A DNA stretch of 64,000 bases from Rostratula benghalensis (Eukaryota > Chordata > Aves > Charadriiformes > Rostratulidae), in assembly GCA_013399305.1 (NCBI GenBank), contig VXAI01000199.1, forward strand, positions 1 through 64,000, given 5' to 3'. Of this stretch, positions 1 to 13,249 are shown piece after piece. The notes beneath the pieces are model-generated. The model saw only the letters and a program-made list of their open reading frames with translations. It did not search any database and had not been told where the DNA came from. Both the position numbers and the translations under genes were made by a program. Each line of letters opens with the position of its first letter. Within the stretch, counting starts at the first letter, position 1.

Positions 1-1600
1 GGTGCTTCAAGGTTTGTATAGCAGCAGATTTTTAGGTACCTGAGGAATGTTAATGCAAAACCTTGAAGAACTCCCGTAGTAAAGCAGTCCCAGAATAATT
101 CAAGTGTTAAAGAGAATCTTTAAAGATTGCAATTTTGGAATTAAGTCATCTAAATACTAACTAAATTTCACTTTATGTTCATTCTTTGAGTCTTATCCTT
201 CAGTCTCTTCTAGGATCACACTAGAGGCAAGAAGGCTTTTTTTCCAAATTTTTCAAACTGTTTTCAAGTCTGAGTGAGAACTAAACATTAAGGAAATAAA
301 CAGTGCTTTTAGAATATCTGTGTAAAGGAAAGCAGTAGAAACAGTGATTATATGGCTTGAAATTTATTCCTCTGTGCTTTCTGATGCACGTAATGATGAC
401 ATAATGTTTGCTAAAAATGACCAAGAATAACAAGGATTCAGAAGCAGATGTCAGCTGATGAGCAGATGTCAGTTGCAGAGCAGATGCTGGTGTTAGATGT
501 TTCACATTGACATTCCAGCAAAGTGGCTTAAAATAAAAGCACATCCAGTTCTTACAGCAAGTGTGATACGTACATTTATTTTGCAGATTGTTATTTCAGG
601 AAGACAGACTTGGAAAACAGCACGTTCTTTGCTCTGGCAATCCCTTACTACCTTTAATAACCTTTAGCCTTTAGCCACTATAAAGATTAGAACAACCCTT
701 TCTCACTTTTAGTTCATTAAATAGCCCAGCATTTACCTTTAAGAAAAATAAAAAGCCTAACTTCTCTGTACATTAAAGCATGGAAGTGTTAAATGATACT
801 GTTTGTTCTTAGAACAAAGCTGTCTTGATCTTTTTATGCTCTCAGAAAATAATTTTATCACAGCAACCACAACCAGCACCATCAGAGTCCTGATACTGTC
901 TCCATCGCTCAGACTCGTGGGATCTCTGACCCGAGCAACGTGCAACCAAAATCCCCATCTTTGAAACAAACAGAAGTTGTGAAAACATTGTTGTGCCCTG
1001 AAAGAGAAGCATCTACTACCAAGACATTTAAAAGTAAGACCCCTTTTTTAACTGCTCAAAAGCCTAATGGTTGGTGCAAGGGCTATACTAGAGATACAAA
1101 AGGGAAATGAAAGAAAGAAGCTGTGGAATTGATTTGTGTGTGGGAGAGAGTGCTGAGGAAAATGGATGACTCTGCTGATGAGCTGGATTGATCTAAATCA
1201 CCCAATAATAAAGTTTTGCAAAGCTTGGTATTTTCAACTCTTCTGTGTCCAAATTAGAAATATTTTATTATTTTTGATGTAGTTAACAAAATAATTCCAT
1301 ATAATTTTAAGTACTCAAATATCACCACAAAATAAAAGCACAGCCAAGTGTCTTCTGGATGTAAGATGAAGAAATATGATACAAAAGCATTGCTTTATAA
1401 TCTTACGTAATTTAATATAAAGGGAAGAGTAAAAATGTTCCTGAAGATGCTCGGATTTTTGTGGAGCTGGCTGAGCTTGTAACTTGGTGTTTTCAGTCTT
1501 ATACATTTTTGTGCTGATGCCTCCACCACCTTTGATTACACTGCAAAGGGATGACCCTGATAGACCAGAGCACAGGTGGGTTTTTTTGTAATAGAAGCAA
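1..1600. other. Intergenic, AT-rich, no gene seen
   Basis: No recognisable coding sequence or known repeat apart from the short tandem repeat at 443-496. Open frames are under 90 codons and look like chance. Confidence 0.6.
443..496. repeat. 18-bp tandem repeat, about 3 copies
   Basis: Three consecutive 18-base units each start with AGCAGATG. Units one and two differ at a few positions; the third is more diverged. The period is a multiple of three, so the - strand frame shows a six-residue repeat (TSA.QL-like), but nothing indicates a real protein. Confidence 0.7.
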
Positions 1601-1618
1601 ATAGTCTCATTATTTTAA

Positions 1619-3350
1619 ATGCCAGGGCAGAATATTTGGAGGAAAAAACAGCAGATTAACTCCTGGCTCCAAGACTGGTGCAACCAGCAGAACATTGGTT
1701 TCTTTGACTACAGGTTGATCTACAGGACAGCAGGCCTGCTGGCAACAGTTGGGGAAAGCCTAATGAGAAGGGGAAGAAGGATCCTGGGACAAGCATTAGC
1801 AGGGCTCATTTAAAGGGCTTTAAACTAGGTTTGAAGAGGGATGGGGATGAAACTGAGATTACTAAAGTGGAGTCTGGGAAGAGGATGCAAGTGGTTGTGG
1901 GTAAAAGTACTAGCAAGGTCTTGCAGTCCATTGTCTCAGTGGAGGTGGGGGATGGTGATCCATGCGGTAGCAAAGATATGAGGGGTAGTAATAGGCTGGC
2001 AACTACAGAAGGGTCTGAGCATAGTCAGATGGGAATTAGGGCTCATCCCCTAAAGAAAGTGGCAGGACAGTTAGACCAGCTGAAGTGCTTCTACACAAAT
2101 GCATGCAGCATCGGCAACAAACAGGAAGAGCTGGAGGCCATTGTACAGCAGGGAAACTATTATATAGTCACCATCACAGAAACATGGTGGGACAGCTCAC
2201 ATAACTGGAGTGCTGTGATTGATGGCTATCAACTTTTCAGAGGGGATAGGCAAGGAAGGAGAAGCAGTGGGGTGGCCCTCTATGTTAGGGACAGATTTGA
2301 ATTCATAGAACTTAACAGTGTGAATGACCGTGTTGAGAGTTTATGGGTAAGAATCAAAGGGAAAGCCAATAAGGCAGCATCATGGTAGGAGTTTGTTACA
2401 GACCCCCACAAGCAGTATGTAGAGGTTGATTCTATAAGAAGCTGAGAGAGGTCTTGCAATCAATCACCCTTGTTATCGTGGGGTACTTCCACTTCCCAGA
2501 TGTCTGCTGGAAATACAACACAGCAGAGGGAACAGTCCCAGAGGTTCGTGGAGTGTGTGGAAGACAACTGCCTAACACATCTGGTGAGAGAGTCAACCAG
2601 GGAAAGTGCCCTACTTGACCTACTTGACTTGTTAACAGAGAAGGTCTTGTGGTGGATGTAGAAGTTGGAAGTCTTCTTGGGCAGAGTGATCATGAAATCA
2701 TAGTTTTCCATTCCTGGAGAAGCAAGGCAGGGAGCCAGTAGAACTGCCACTTTGGACTTCTGAAGGGCAGACTTTGGCCTGGTTAGGAGCATGGTTGAGA
2801 GTGTCCCTTGGGAGACAGTCCTGAAGGACATGGGTGCCCAGGAAGGCTGGTCATACTTCAAGGAGGAACTCTTAATAGCACAGAAGGTGGCCATCCCCAG
2901 GTTCTGTACAACAAGCCGATGGGGAAGAAAACCAGCCTAGCTAAATAGAGAGCTTTGGCTGGGCCTTAGGTATAAAATTAAAAGTTTAAGATTTCTGGAA
3001 AAAGGATTTGGCAACTTATGAAGAATACCAAGATGTAGCAAAGGTATGCAGGGGGGAAATGAGAAAGGGCCAAAGCTCAAGCAGAGCTGAACTTGGCCAC
3101 TATGGTTAAAAATACACAAGAGGTTCTTTCAGTATATCAATAGAAAAAGGAAGACTAGGGATAATGTAGGCCCAGTGACAAATGAGGTGGGTGCCTTAGT
3201 GGTGGAAGACACAGAGAAGGCAGAGCTACTGAATGCTTCTTTGCTTCAGTCTTCACTGCTAAAATGAATCATGAATCCTAGACCCTGGAGACAAGGGGGA
3301 ACATCTGGGGAAAAGAAGATTTTCTTTCTACCAAGAGTGTAGAATTGTTC
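1619..3350 (+). mobile_element. CR1 LINE fragment: end of ORF1 plus ORF2 endonuclease and linker
   Basis: The first part (to about 1813) encodes the C-terminal end of the CR1 ORF1 SGNH/esterase-like protein (INSWLQDWCNQQNIGFFDY, then GRRILGQALAGLI). ORF2 then begins: the frame at 1831-2388 shows apurinic-endonuclease motifs LKCFYTNACS, TITETWWD and GRRSSGVALYVR. From about 2390 the homology continues only across frameshifts and stops (a YINSKR-like linker near 3130, then TEKAELLNAFF-like at about 3215). Similarity fades near 3300-3350, before the reverse transcriptase. It is not functional. Unusually for CR1, this is a 5'-half piece with no 3' tail. Confidence 0.85.
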
Positions 3351-5465
3351 TGTGGCAAAGGCAACCACTAAAAAACAGATGGTGGAGATCATGCAAGAAT
3401 AAAGAATCATAATACATTTGGAAATTTACTGAAGTGTTGTTCCATATATACATCTTTTGTTTATATCTACTACAATGACCCTGTTAACTGAAGGAAGGAA
3501 CTGCTTCACTTGCAATATAACCTTAAAAAAAATCTATTCACCAGCCCAGTTTCCTCATGTCTAGTTTATAGAACGCAAATCTTTTCCATCTAGTTCTGAG
3601 GAGAAGCTTTTCAGGTTTCATAGTCTGACCAAAACTATATTTGAAAGCAAACTCTTACTTAAAAAAGAACTCCTTTAAAAAAACAAGAGTCTAAGGGGGA
3701 GTATTTAATTGAGTCTCTTAAATGAAGCATTGGAAGCCCCATAGCCCATAGATGGATTGGCTGTATTTGCTTGCCGTCTTCCTTCGTTTCCAAAGATCCA
3801 GTCAGATACACAATGCCACTGCTGCTTTCCGTCACACTAAATAATTTGTGGATTTAAAGCTTGGCTGTATGAATTGGCTTTTAAATAGTTTACTTTCTGG
3901 GCTTTGCTACTCCCAGAAAATGATGGAAGTGTAATTAATTTCAGTTTTCTTGCTAGTCAATATTACCTTCTTGTCTTGTGCACCAGTACGGAGTTGTGAT
4001 GCTGAAACTGCTGAGTTGGCAGGAGAATATTTAAATCCAAATGAATTGCTCTAGTCGAATGAAGCCAAGCTATTAGGCATTTCAGTACCTCCTAGGTAAG
4101 CGTAAAATTGGGCTACTAGTAAACATCATGTGTGCGTATTTGCAAGAATATTCAATTAGACTTTAAATTATAAGCTCCTCAGAAGAGGCATCTCGTATGC
4201 GTCTTTCAACTGGTTGAAGGTATTACTTTGGTATTAGTACAAACAACAAATTTAGCCTGTTGTGGTATATTTTTCCTGCAACATGTTTAAAGCTCCATGT
4301 AATCATAATGTAAAGAAATGTTACCTGTTCTTGAAAGCTTGCAATAGAGTTTGTGCTGCGTAGCATTCCAGTTCAGGGCCCCAGGCTCTGCTTAGGCTCA
4401 GACTATTATGCAAAAAAATTACTTTCACTGGAAAACTCTACTGTTCTTAGCTTCATGTGTTTTGGGGGAAGGCTGGAAAATATGATGCATGTTGTTTAGT
4501 GGTTGAAAATTCAAGATGCAAACTGTGAACATCAAGTTTATGAAGTGTTTTAGCAAAGTGGCATGACTTAAGGGAGCTTGATTTTGTCTGATTTTTTTTG
4601 AATGGGTATTACTGAAGTAGTGGCTCATCACCACCACGGGCAATGGCAATAATATGGAAGAGGAGAAAGACTTGGAAATGTTTTAAAAAACAAACCAAAC
4701 CAAATGCAAAACCAAACAAACAAAACCCCACAACCCAACAACCCACAAAAAAATAACCAAGTCTCCAACATCCCATAAAAACAAAACTTTAGCATCTAAT
4801 ATATCTGTTTTATTTTTTCTTGTTACCTATAGAAGAATATTAATCAGCTACACAATATCTCCATTTGTGTGACTGCAAAAAACAGGGACATGAACCATAT
4901 ATTCTTTGTACTTGGCACTTTGGAAGCAATGTGAGATTGTCAACAAATACTTCTATCCATCTTTTTCCATCTTAGAGATATCTCTAGGTGCAGCTGTTAT
5001 GCTGTCTTCTCGTCTGAATGGCTTGCATACAAAATATTTGAAAGTATTTTCCAGTTCTTTAAAGTTCTAGCCATTTGCTTTAGGTGTTCACACAGTTTGC
5101 AAAGAAACACATAGTTCTGTCAGCAGAATTTATAAAGCTGTATTTCCCAAAGAGCTTTGCATATCATGAAGTATAGGCTTCCTCCACCTGCACACTTTTC
5201 CTTTCCGAAGTCTTCTGCCTGCTCCTATTAGGCTATCAGCAAGGTAGAATGTCACATGATTAACTCAGATTTGAACTATGTGGCCAGCAAGAGCCAAAAA
5301 ATTTTCACTTTTTAGGAAGTGAAAAGGAAAATACACTTAACTCTCAAGGACTATGTGACATAGAAGCCAATTCTTAAAATCTTAATGTCTGTATTTCTTA
5401 TCTGTCGGTCAGGTTTTTCTGAAACTTCCAAATCACTTCAAAAGTAACTACGTGACAGCATGATT
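3351..5465. other. Intergenic, no gene seen
   Basis: AT-rich sequence with one A/C-rich low-complexity tract (4685-4762). No coding or mobile sequence recognised. Confidence 0.55.
4685..4762. repeat. CAAA/CAAC-rich low-complexity tract
   Basis: About 80 bases composed almost only of A and C, with repeated CAAAC and CAACCCA units, consistent with a degraded simple repeat or an old A-rich tail. Confidence 0.7.
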
Positions 5466-5785
5466 GCACAGAACCTTAGACCAATATAAGTTTGTTGGGG
5501 CCTCTAGAGGTTTTTAGTCCAGCATCCTGTTTGAAGTAGATCTAGCTTCCAAGTTAGATAAGGTTTCTCAGTGACCTGTCCAGTCAAATTATGTACATCT
5601 TCAAGGATGGACATTACACAATATCTCTGTACAACATATTTGTGTGCTTAACCATGCTCATAGTAAATTTTTCCCCCATATATCTGATTGAAATCTTGTT
5701 ATAGCTTGTAGCCATTGCCTGTTTGCTGGGTACAGAAATGTTGTTTCCTTAAGAATCCTGACTAAAAGTAAGTAAATTGACCCCT
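5466..5785 (-). mobile_element. Old CR1 LINE 3'-region relic (antisense)
   Basis: Reading on +, the stretch follows the reverse complement of a CR1 3' end: a degenerate 'GGGGCCTCTAGAGG...CCAGCATCCTG' segment, then 'GTGACCTGTCCAGTCAAATTATG', 'CATCTTCAAGGATGGA' and 'CTGTACAACATATTTGTGTGCTTAACCA', matching the conserved CR1 block about summarising a lead sentence. It is heavily diverged, so boundaries are approximate. Confidence 0.65.
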
Positions 5786-8700
5786 TGTTAGGAACTTTAA
5801 ACACTGGTTTTGCAGACTCTTTTCTTTGTGAAACAAGTTGTAAAAGAAATCCTTTGATAACTGACCCTTCTTCTTAATTCAGCAGTTGCACTATAACATT
5901 TTCACCTGCTTTGGTGGTCCCATGAAGACTGAGAGAAGACTAAGACAAACATAACTTCTGTAGATAATATTCCTAGAACACATCTATCTTTTCTTATCTT
6001 ACTTATGAAAGCAATAAATGAAAGACAGTGTGATAAACAGCAAGCTTCAAGAGAGTGTGACTTCAGTTGCTGCTTTGCTTGAAACAGAGAAAACAGACTT
6101 TTTTGGATGCCACACTCCAGTAATGTTAAATGAAAGCATGTAGGAGACTACCCAATGATCTTACCTCGGTGGGCATTCAGAATATATCACAAATCTACCC
6201 TAGCTTTTTTCAGGAGTGACTTTTAACAAAGTTGGGACAAAGCTTCTAACAAAACAATTCAGTCTTTAAATCACCACATGATAGTAACCTTGGAGAAGGC
6301 TCTAGAAATTATTCTGAGGCTGAACAAAACACCACCAAGTGAGTCACGGCCCTTGTAGTACTCCCAGTGCATGAGAAACATCAGCTGTTGTTTTTTCTAT
6401 CAAATAGTTATCCTGACCTGAGCTAAAACTTGATTTATACTTTGTTTTCTGTTTGTTACAATCTGCCCCTCAATGGGCTATAAAGTGCAAGAATTTCAAA
6501 GGGATCTGTTTTTAATTACCCAAATATGGCCCTGGAACTCTTTCTTTTCCACTCTCTTGACACAATACGTGCAGCTTTTCTAAAGTGGTTAGAAAAAAAT
6601 TTCCTTCCAAATGACTATACAATCAAGCATACAATGATAAGTCAATAAGTTTAAAAAAACCCAAAAACCGTGGTGGGAACTTGTACCGTACTAGTCATAC
6701 CAAGAAATAGTCTCCTATGAATCATTTAAAAGCAATTTTAGTGCCTTTTAATAAAGGATGATAGGATATGCATTTATTGTTGTTTAAATAAAGTGATTAA
6801 TTTAACTGAGATACCAAAAATCCATCTGGACAGCTGTATAAAAATATTTGTTTGAGAAAAATGGAATCAGACATTATTTTCTGTTTTAAAAGGACTTATT
6901 TTATTATATTTTAGTCATTTATATTCAATCTTGAATATAGGTTCGTGGGAGGCTGTATACATTTCCCAAATGGTATTTGCAGTATGTCAGTTACATGTCT
7001 CTCACCTTTTGAGGGAAAAAATCATGTTACAACCATACTAAAGAAGGTAGGAGCCACTGCGATTTAAAATGTTCTCTTGTTTCCCTGGTAGGTTATTGTA
7101 AAGTTGATGGGTTTCTGTCATAGATTGGAGAGTTTTCATTCCCCATATTGCTAAATTAAAAAGATATTTATAACAGTTACTGCATAAGATTATGATGTAG
7201 GTGACAATTTTAATGGGGAATAATATATTGTATTTATATCATTTATCTAGTGATATAATAGTGAAGTGCAATGCTTGCAAGAAAGATATAAGGTTTTATT
7301 AATATTTTACATTTTCCCAAACATTCAGAAACAGAAAAAATTATTATTAACCGTATCTCTCAAAAAAGTATAACATCTTCAGGTCTGTGTTGTGGGATCA
7401 ATACTTTTTGCTGCAAGAAACATAAAATAATTAAAGAGATTTCAGTATAAACATGGAAACTGGCTCTTTACAATAAAATGCATCAATTCTTGGTCTTTAA
7501 TCATACCTGCAAGTCCTTTTTCCATGCAGACATAGAGTATAACAAGAAAGGCCACTGTTTTTTTAGGAAATACTTTTAAAGAAGAATGAAGATTCTAGAT
7601 AGCTAATAGGCTTTTTTTCTTTCTTTTTTCCCTGCTTCATGGGATTTTTTTTGCCAGTCTCACTGGAGGATAACAAGAAAGAATGAACTTCTGAGGAACT
7701 TTATTGAGTGGAGGAAGAAACGTTACTTTCTCAAATGTAGCATTTTATCCAGGAGTCACAGAATAGAGTAATGAATCATGAAATTATTAATTAAGTTCCA
7801 CATTATTGCTATACAAATTCTATTTATAGGCAAATGATGAAATGAACCTATACATCCTCCATGGTAAGTCATGTTTGATAGGTGAAGGGAAAAATGGTAG
7901 GCTGAGGGACTATAAGAAGGAGCTCTAAGTCCTTCTGGTACTGTTATAGCTGTGTATGAAGTATCTGGTCATTAAAGTCCATTAGCTTCTGAACTGAAAT
8001 TATTTATTTATTTCACAAAGTGTTATTAATAAGCCTCTTTCTTTTTTTCTTCAAATTACCAATGCAAAAAATGCAGCATGCATAATTTAGGATCACTTGA
8101 TAAATTAATTCTTTGGGAAGAAGTACTTTCAAAGCAGGGATGTGGGTGGACACCAAGGATCACATAGCAATTAGCCAAATTCCCTGCTGGCCTGTATCTT
8201 CTAGGGGATGGAGAGCTTAGCTTCAGGTGTTGGACTGGCATGGTGTATCTGACTGTTAGAAAAAGATCTTTTCATATTGACTGGTTTGTTAAGGCAAAGA
8301 CCTTTGATCCAGCATTCACAGGAGGAAGAAAGAATTAAGATCTGTATCTTGTGAAGTGAAAAAAGAACTGTGGAGAGACCTGGAGAAAAGCAAAGGCAAT
8401 TTGAGGAGGGGAAAAAAAAATGTTACCAGGAAAGCATCATGTGTTGTCAGAGAAAGTTCTAGTCTTACAATAACAATCTGTCCAGAGGCACCTCTTTTTC
8501 CAAGGTAGCAGGTCTTGAAAAGCTGAGAGAAAAGTTATTTGCAAGATTACCACTAGCATGGGCAGAATTCATATGCTTCAATTCAGCAACAGCCTTCTAA
8601 AGAGTCAGAGGATCCAAAAACATTTATGTGAGGCAATAGTGGTCATTTCCAAGGCCTGACTTGGTCTGAATGAATGATGCCTATTGGGACTCAAGGATTG

Positions 8701-9877
8701 TCACTGGTTTTCTCTGTTCCTAAGTTCTTGAGAGGGGTGTGGGTAAGGCCCATAAAAATTGGACGCTCTTCAGACAGATTTTTGTTCTAAATATTCCCTT
8801 GTGACACTCTAGATCAAATGCTGTCACCTTTAATTGTGTTTTCTTAGATCTTCTCCTTGCTTACGCATCTGTATCCCATGTCTAGACTAGCTGCACTGAA
8901 CCAGATCCATTTCAGTCAGAAGAATAACATCTCCTGTCTCTTTGTCACAGATACTGCAAATCAGTTCATCTTTCCCTCAGCTGTGGTAATAATCTTCATC
9001 TGTTTCACAGGAGTACTGAAACTGGATTTATTGATACCTGCAAATTGACCCAAATATGTGGCTTAAAATGCAAGAGCATTTAAATTCTTTTTACAAATGA
9101 TTTCCACAAGAAAAGGACTTATAAGATGCTTCACCGTATCTCTGGATGGTTCCAGCACTTTCTTGGTCAAAATAAAGAGGGTACTGGTAGGATAACTGCT
9201 TTTAAAAACTGATCTTTCAAAGGCTATTTTAACAGTCAGAGAATGGTGACTGGGCACAGAAGTGTCAATCATTGGTGACTAACCTTTATGCAACTGCAGC
9301 ATCTGGTCTGACATGTATATGGTTGCACCACTAACAGGAATTCTTCTTAAGTGCAATTTCCTGATTTTTAGCAGCCACAGAGGCAAGGTCTTGTAAAGCT
9401 GTGACAAAACTGAAACACAAGTTTAAACACATTTAGAAGGGTTTCAAAACTATAAGGCCAAAATAGATGCCAGCAGAGATAGAAAAACTGTTGGCAAGCA
9501 GGATGGAAAAAAGTACCAAGAGACATGTTTTCCCCAGATTTGTGGGAAAAAAGTTCATTCTGACATTGATTGATACTGACTGATTGATACTTTGTCTTTC
9601 AAGAAGATAGCAGAAAACTGAGAGCACCTAACAGGACAGCAAGGTCAGAAAAGCAGAGAAAGACCCTGCCTCTGTGTGTCTTGCCTTACTAAGCTTTCTT
9701 CTGTAACTGAGGCACCAAGTTGAGTTTTGGATAGCAGTATGGATGGGAGCCTTGTCTGCCGCTTACAGCCTGTAAATGGACAGTCTTTTGTAAGGAGATG
9801 AGAGAGTTAACAAACAGCAAAAGGGAGAAAGCAGACATCAAAGTGGGTATTAAAAGATTAAAAATAATAGTAATCAA

Positions 9878-9935
9878 AGGGAAAGGGAAAAGGCAAGAAG
9901 AATTGAAAAAGAAAAATAGAAATGGGAAAAGACAT
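9878..9935 (+). repeat. Polypurine tract
   Basis: Almost uninterrupted A/G sequence (AAAGGGAAAGGGAAAAGG and following), a low-complexity stretch. Confidence 0.6.
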
Positions 9936-10292
9936 TAGTTGTCTGTCTCAGAATATGGAGGAAGAAACACAGGGACTAAATGTTCAAATATTGATCCATC
10001 CCTACTGGGAAAAAGTTATTTTCTATGGATATAGAAACTTCAACATCAAACACTGTTGTCATAATAGAGGAGGGCAGCTTGGGGTGTACGAATTGCTGTG
10101 TTTTTTGCTAACTGTTGACTCTTAACTAAAATTACTGAAAAGTAGAGATTAGAGATAATAGAGATTCTAATTATCCAGGCAGATGAAGTTGTACTTATAG
10201 TAGAATGGTGATACTTAATCTACAAAATTTTAATCCAATAGGTAAAACACTAATTTGAACTGAAGGGAAAAACAAAGATGTAGACTGCTGGG

Positions 10293-10316
10293 AAAAAAAA
10301 AAAAAAAAAAAAAAAA
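10293..10316 (+). repeat. Poly(A) run, 24 bases
   Basis: Twenty-four consecutive A bases. No retrocopied coding sequence is recognisable upstream, so it is treated as simple sequence rather than a processed pseudogene tail. Confidence 0.85.
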
Positions 10317-13144
10317 GTTAATTCAATAGATTTACTTCGTCATATCTTCATTATGTGTTCAAATTTAAGCTGAGTGTTTTAAGTAAATAAATTAGAATAT
10401 TGCAGTGAGATTGCTGGGAAGAGTATTCCCAAAATAAGAATGTCTTTTCTCCAATTAGAGAGAAAAACAGGATGTTTCATGAATTCCAGATTTTACCAGG
10501 AAATTTTCCTGTACTTACATACATGTGGACATTTCAGAACAAGAAAGCTTTTTCAACAAATTAAAACAGGTTGAAGATTGCCACGTATTGCAGACCTCTG
10601 CAATGGTTCTAACGAGCCACTGTTATAACGAGCTGTTAACACCTCTCTAGCTGACAGTGCCAGTGATTGCTTTCCATTACTCTAATATACACTCTGTACT
10701 CATTTACATTCACGTTTCAACAGGCTCTTCTGCCCAGTTCAACTCAATAGAGATTCTGAAATATTTTCTTCATTTCTGTGAGATAGTAGTGGTATGTAAA
10801 GAGGAGTTTCTACCATGCTCTGTAATGGAAAAGCACTGGAGTTTCTACAAAGGATGTGAAGGTTTTGGATTCTAAAGACTTCTTGAACACCAACTTTTTT
10901 TTCATTGGCACTTGAAAGTAAATATTTGAGCTTTTAGAACTAAGTGCTTTCTTACTGCCATTTTGATAAATGCCCAGCGCTTGGAATGGACTGAAAGATT
11001 GTGTGAGTAAATGAGGAACAGGGGAGTACTTTGTAGCAGGTGAGGATAACTGTCAGTATTGAATTTTGCACTGTAAGAGTAAGAAATGGGGAAGCAGATG
11101 AGGAATGTTACATACTGGTGCTCATAATAAAATAAATTCCAGGTTGATAACTTTCTTTGAAATTACTCTTATGTGAGTGGCTGCCCATGCTTGGTGGGGC
11201 TGCACAGAACCAGGTGGGTACTGACACTGGTAGTCACTTCCCAAACCTAAACCTAGAACTGCTCTGCCTGGGCAAGGGCCATTGGAAATGGCTGCACGTC
11301 TTCATGTTGTATCATAAGCTGTTAGGTTAGGCAAAATATATCAATTTGGGCAGCTTTGAAAATCACCAGCAGCTTTGCTTTCGGAGGTGTGGAAATATAC
11401 AAACATTTGAGAAGGGGGTGGGTACCGGGAGAGGTTAAAAGGAATCTTGGCCATTGGAAGTGCACAGGGAAATTCCATGCATGTTCCAGCCAAGTCTTTC
11501 TGATAGAGAGAAAATGTGTTGGCATGTGGCAGGAAATGCAGTTAGCCACTTTGTGGAACACAAATTTTTCCATCTAACAATATCTTAGATATTCACATCA
11601 ACCTCTGGAGGGTATCTATTTGTTTTAATTTTATAATGTGTGAAACTGCCTCAGTAGTGTATTTATAACACGTTTGACTGTCGTGAGTTATCTGCATTCA
11701 AATGGCATTCTTGCTCTTTTGTTCTCTGGATTATAAGATGAGATGAAATAGTAGCACCTGCTACTCCTAACTCCGGTGAATGGGATGAGAAATATCTCCT
11801 GTCAATATGTACAACCTCAGCTGGATATCTGGAGTGCGAAGAACTGTTCTGCAGAGATTTGATTAGTGTCTTGAAGAGAAGGCAGTTTGGGGGAGAAAGG
11901 GGGGCCTGCTGTGCCCTAAGATATGTGAGCAATAGCTTGATGGGCTGGAAGGATAAAGAAATGCAAATGGCCTGGAAGTGAAAAAAAAAAGTTAAAAGCT
12001 ACTGAGTGACAGGTATTGCATAAAGGTCACTTTCCACAGAGACAGAGGATGAAGCGGTCTCACAGCTGCAGCAGCAAAACAAACCCGAAGGCATATTGGT
12101 TTAAAGGAAATGTTCATTCAAATACTACTCTTCTACTTTCACTGAAAAGGGAAAGACTTTTGACTGTTAAAATGACTACCGTGTTACTTAAGTGTTTGTT
12201 TGACTTTTTTTCTTTGTTACAAGGTGTCTAATAAAGTTAATGTATAAAACTGGGAGGATTTGACACTAATACTTTAAATCCATTAATTGCAATTAAAGGC
12301 AATCCTAAGTGACAAAAAGTCTGATTTATTCAAGCTGGGCAATGAGGTAAAATGCAACGTGTTACATGAAAACCACTGTTTCTTACTGTAGCTATATGTA
12401 AAAGTAAGCGACCAGGGTAGGTTTTTTTTTCAAAATTTATATTTTATATAAGCACCTTGAGGAGAGCCTTATCTTGGCAACATATGTTTTAACATGACTA
12501 ACAAAGGTAGAATTCTCTTCCCAAATCTTCTTAAAATGTGAATTCTCCTTATTCTCCCTACTGGTATCTTTTTCATTAGGAGATGGCAAGAAGTTATATC
12601 ACCATAAATAGGGTTTTTTTGTTTTCTCTGTTTAAATTTATGCTTTCTAAGTGTACTTTTGCATAAAAATATAAACTTATCACAGATCAAAGACAGGCAG
12701 CTATTAATGCTCCTGACCACAGCAGAGCAATAAAGCTTCTGCTCATAAGGGGCAAACGATAATGGTTAGTCGTCCCAGCCCTTCCTGCTCATTTCTCATT
12801 CCCTTCTTTTATCTAGTAACCCCCTTCTCCATTCCTAGCCACACATTTTGTGTGGTGCAGACTAAAGTAAAATGGACACAAAATTAAAAGAATACAAACC
12901 CCCTGGCATTCTGTGTGCTGTTAATATTCAGATGGAGAATAAGAAAAGAAAGGGATGATGCAGTGAACAAAAGCCACAAATTCAGATTCATGTTTCCATA
13001 GGTTTACTTAGTTATTTATTGCTAAGATGGAATTAAAAAAAAAAATCAGTGGGAAAATTAATACCAGTGAGGAAGAATGCGAGGCACAAAACAAAAGAAC
13101 GAGAGTGAGAAGGAAGATAAGCAGCTGGGAGGCAGACAATACAA

Positions 13145-13245
13145 CACAAGATTCATAGATTTTAAAGCCAGCAGGGACCAACATGATAAGCTGACCTCCT
13201 GAATCACACAAGACAGAGGTTATGAAAAGGTATAAGCAAGGGAGA
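13145..13245 (-). mobile_element. Possible ancient amniote CR1-like 3'-tail relic
   Basis: The string ATTCATAGATTTTAAAGCCAGCAGGGACC followed by GATAAGCTGACCTCCTGAATCACACAAG resembles an old amniote interspersed repeat seen in turtles and crocodilians, with the layout of an antisense CR1-type tail. The match is short, from memory, and not verified by search. Confidence 0.4.
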
Positions 13246-13249
13246 CATG

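Larger units (their letters stand above)
5786..13140. other. Intergenic, AT-rich, no gene seen
   Basis: More than 7 kb without recognisable genes or transposons. It contains a 24-base poly(A) run, a purine-rich tract at about 9878-9935 and a small duplicated GATTGATACT motif near 9566-9591. Open frames are short (under 90 codons) and unlike known proteins. Confidence 0.5.

Noticed and set aside
1831..2388. 185-codon frame as a novel gene
   Set aside because: It carries CR1 ORF2 endonuclease motifs and is followed by frameshifted CR1 sequence.
10270..10316. Poly(A) run as the tail of a processed pseudogene
   Set aside because: No recognisable coding sequence, polyadenylation signal or target duplication upstream.
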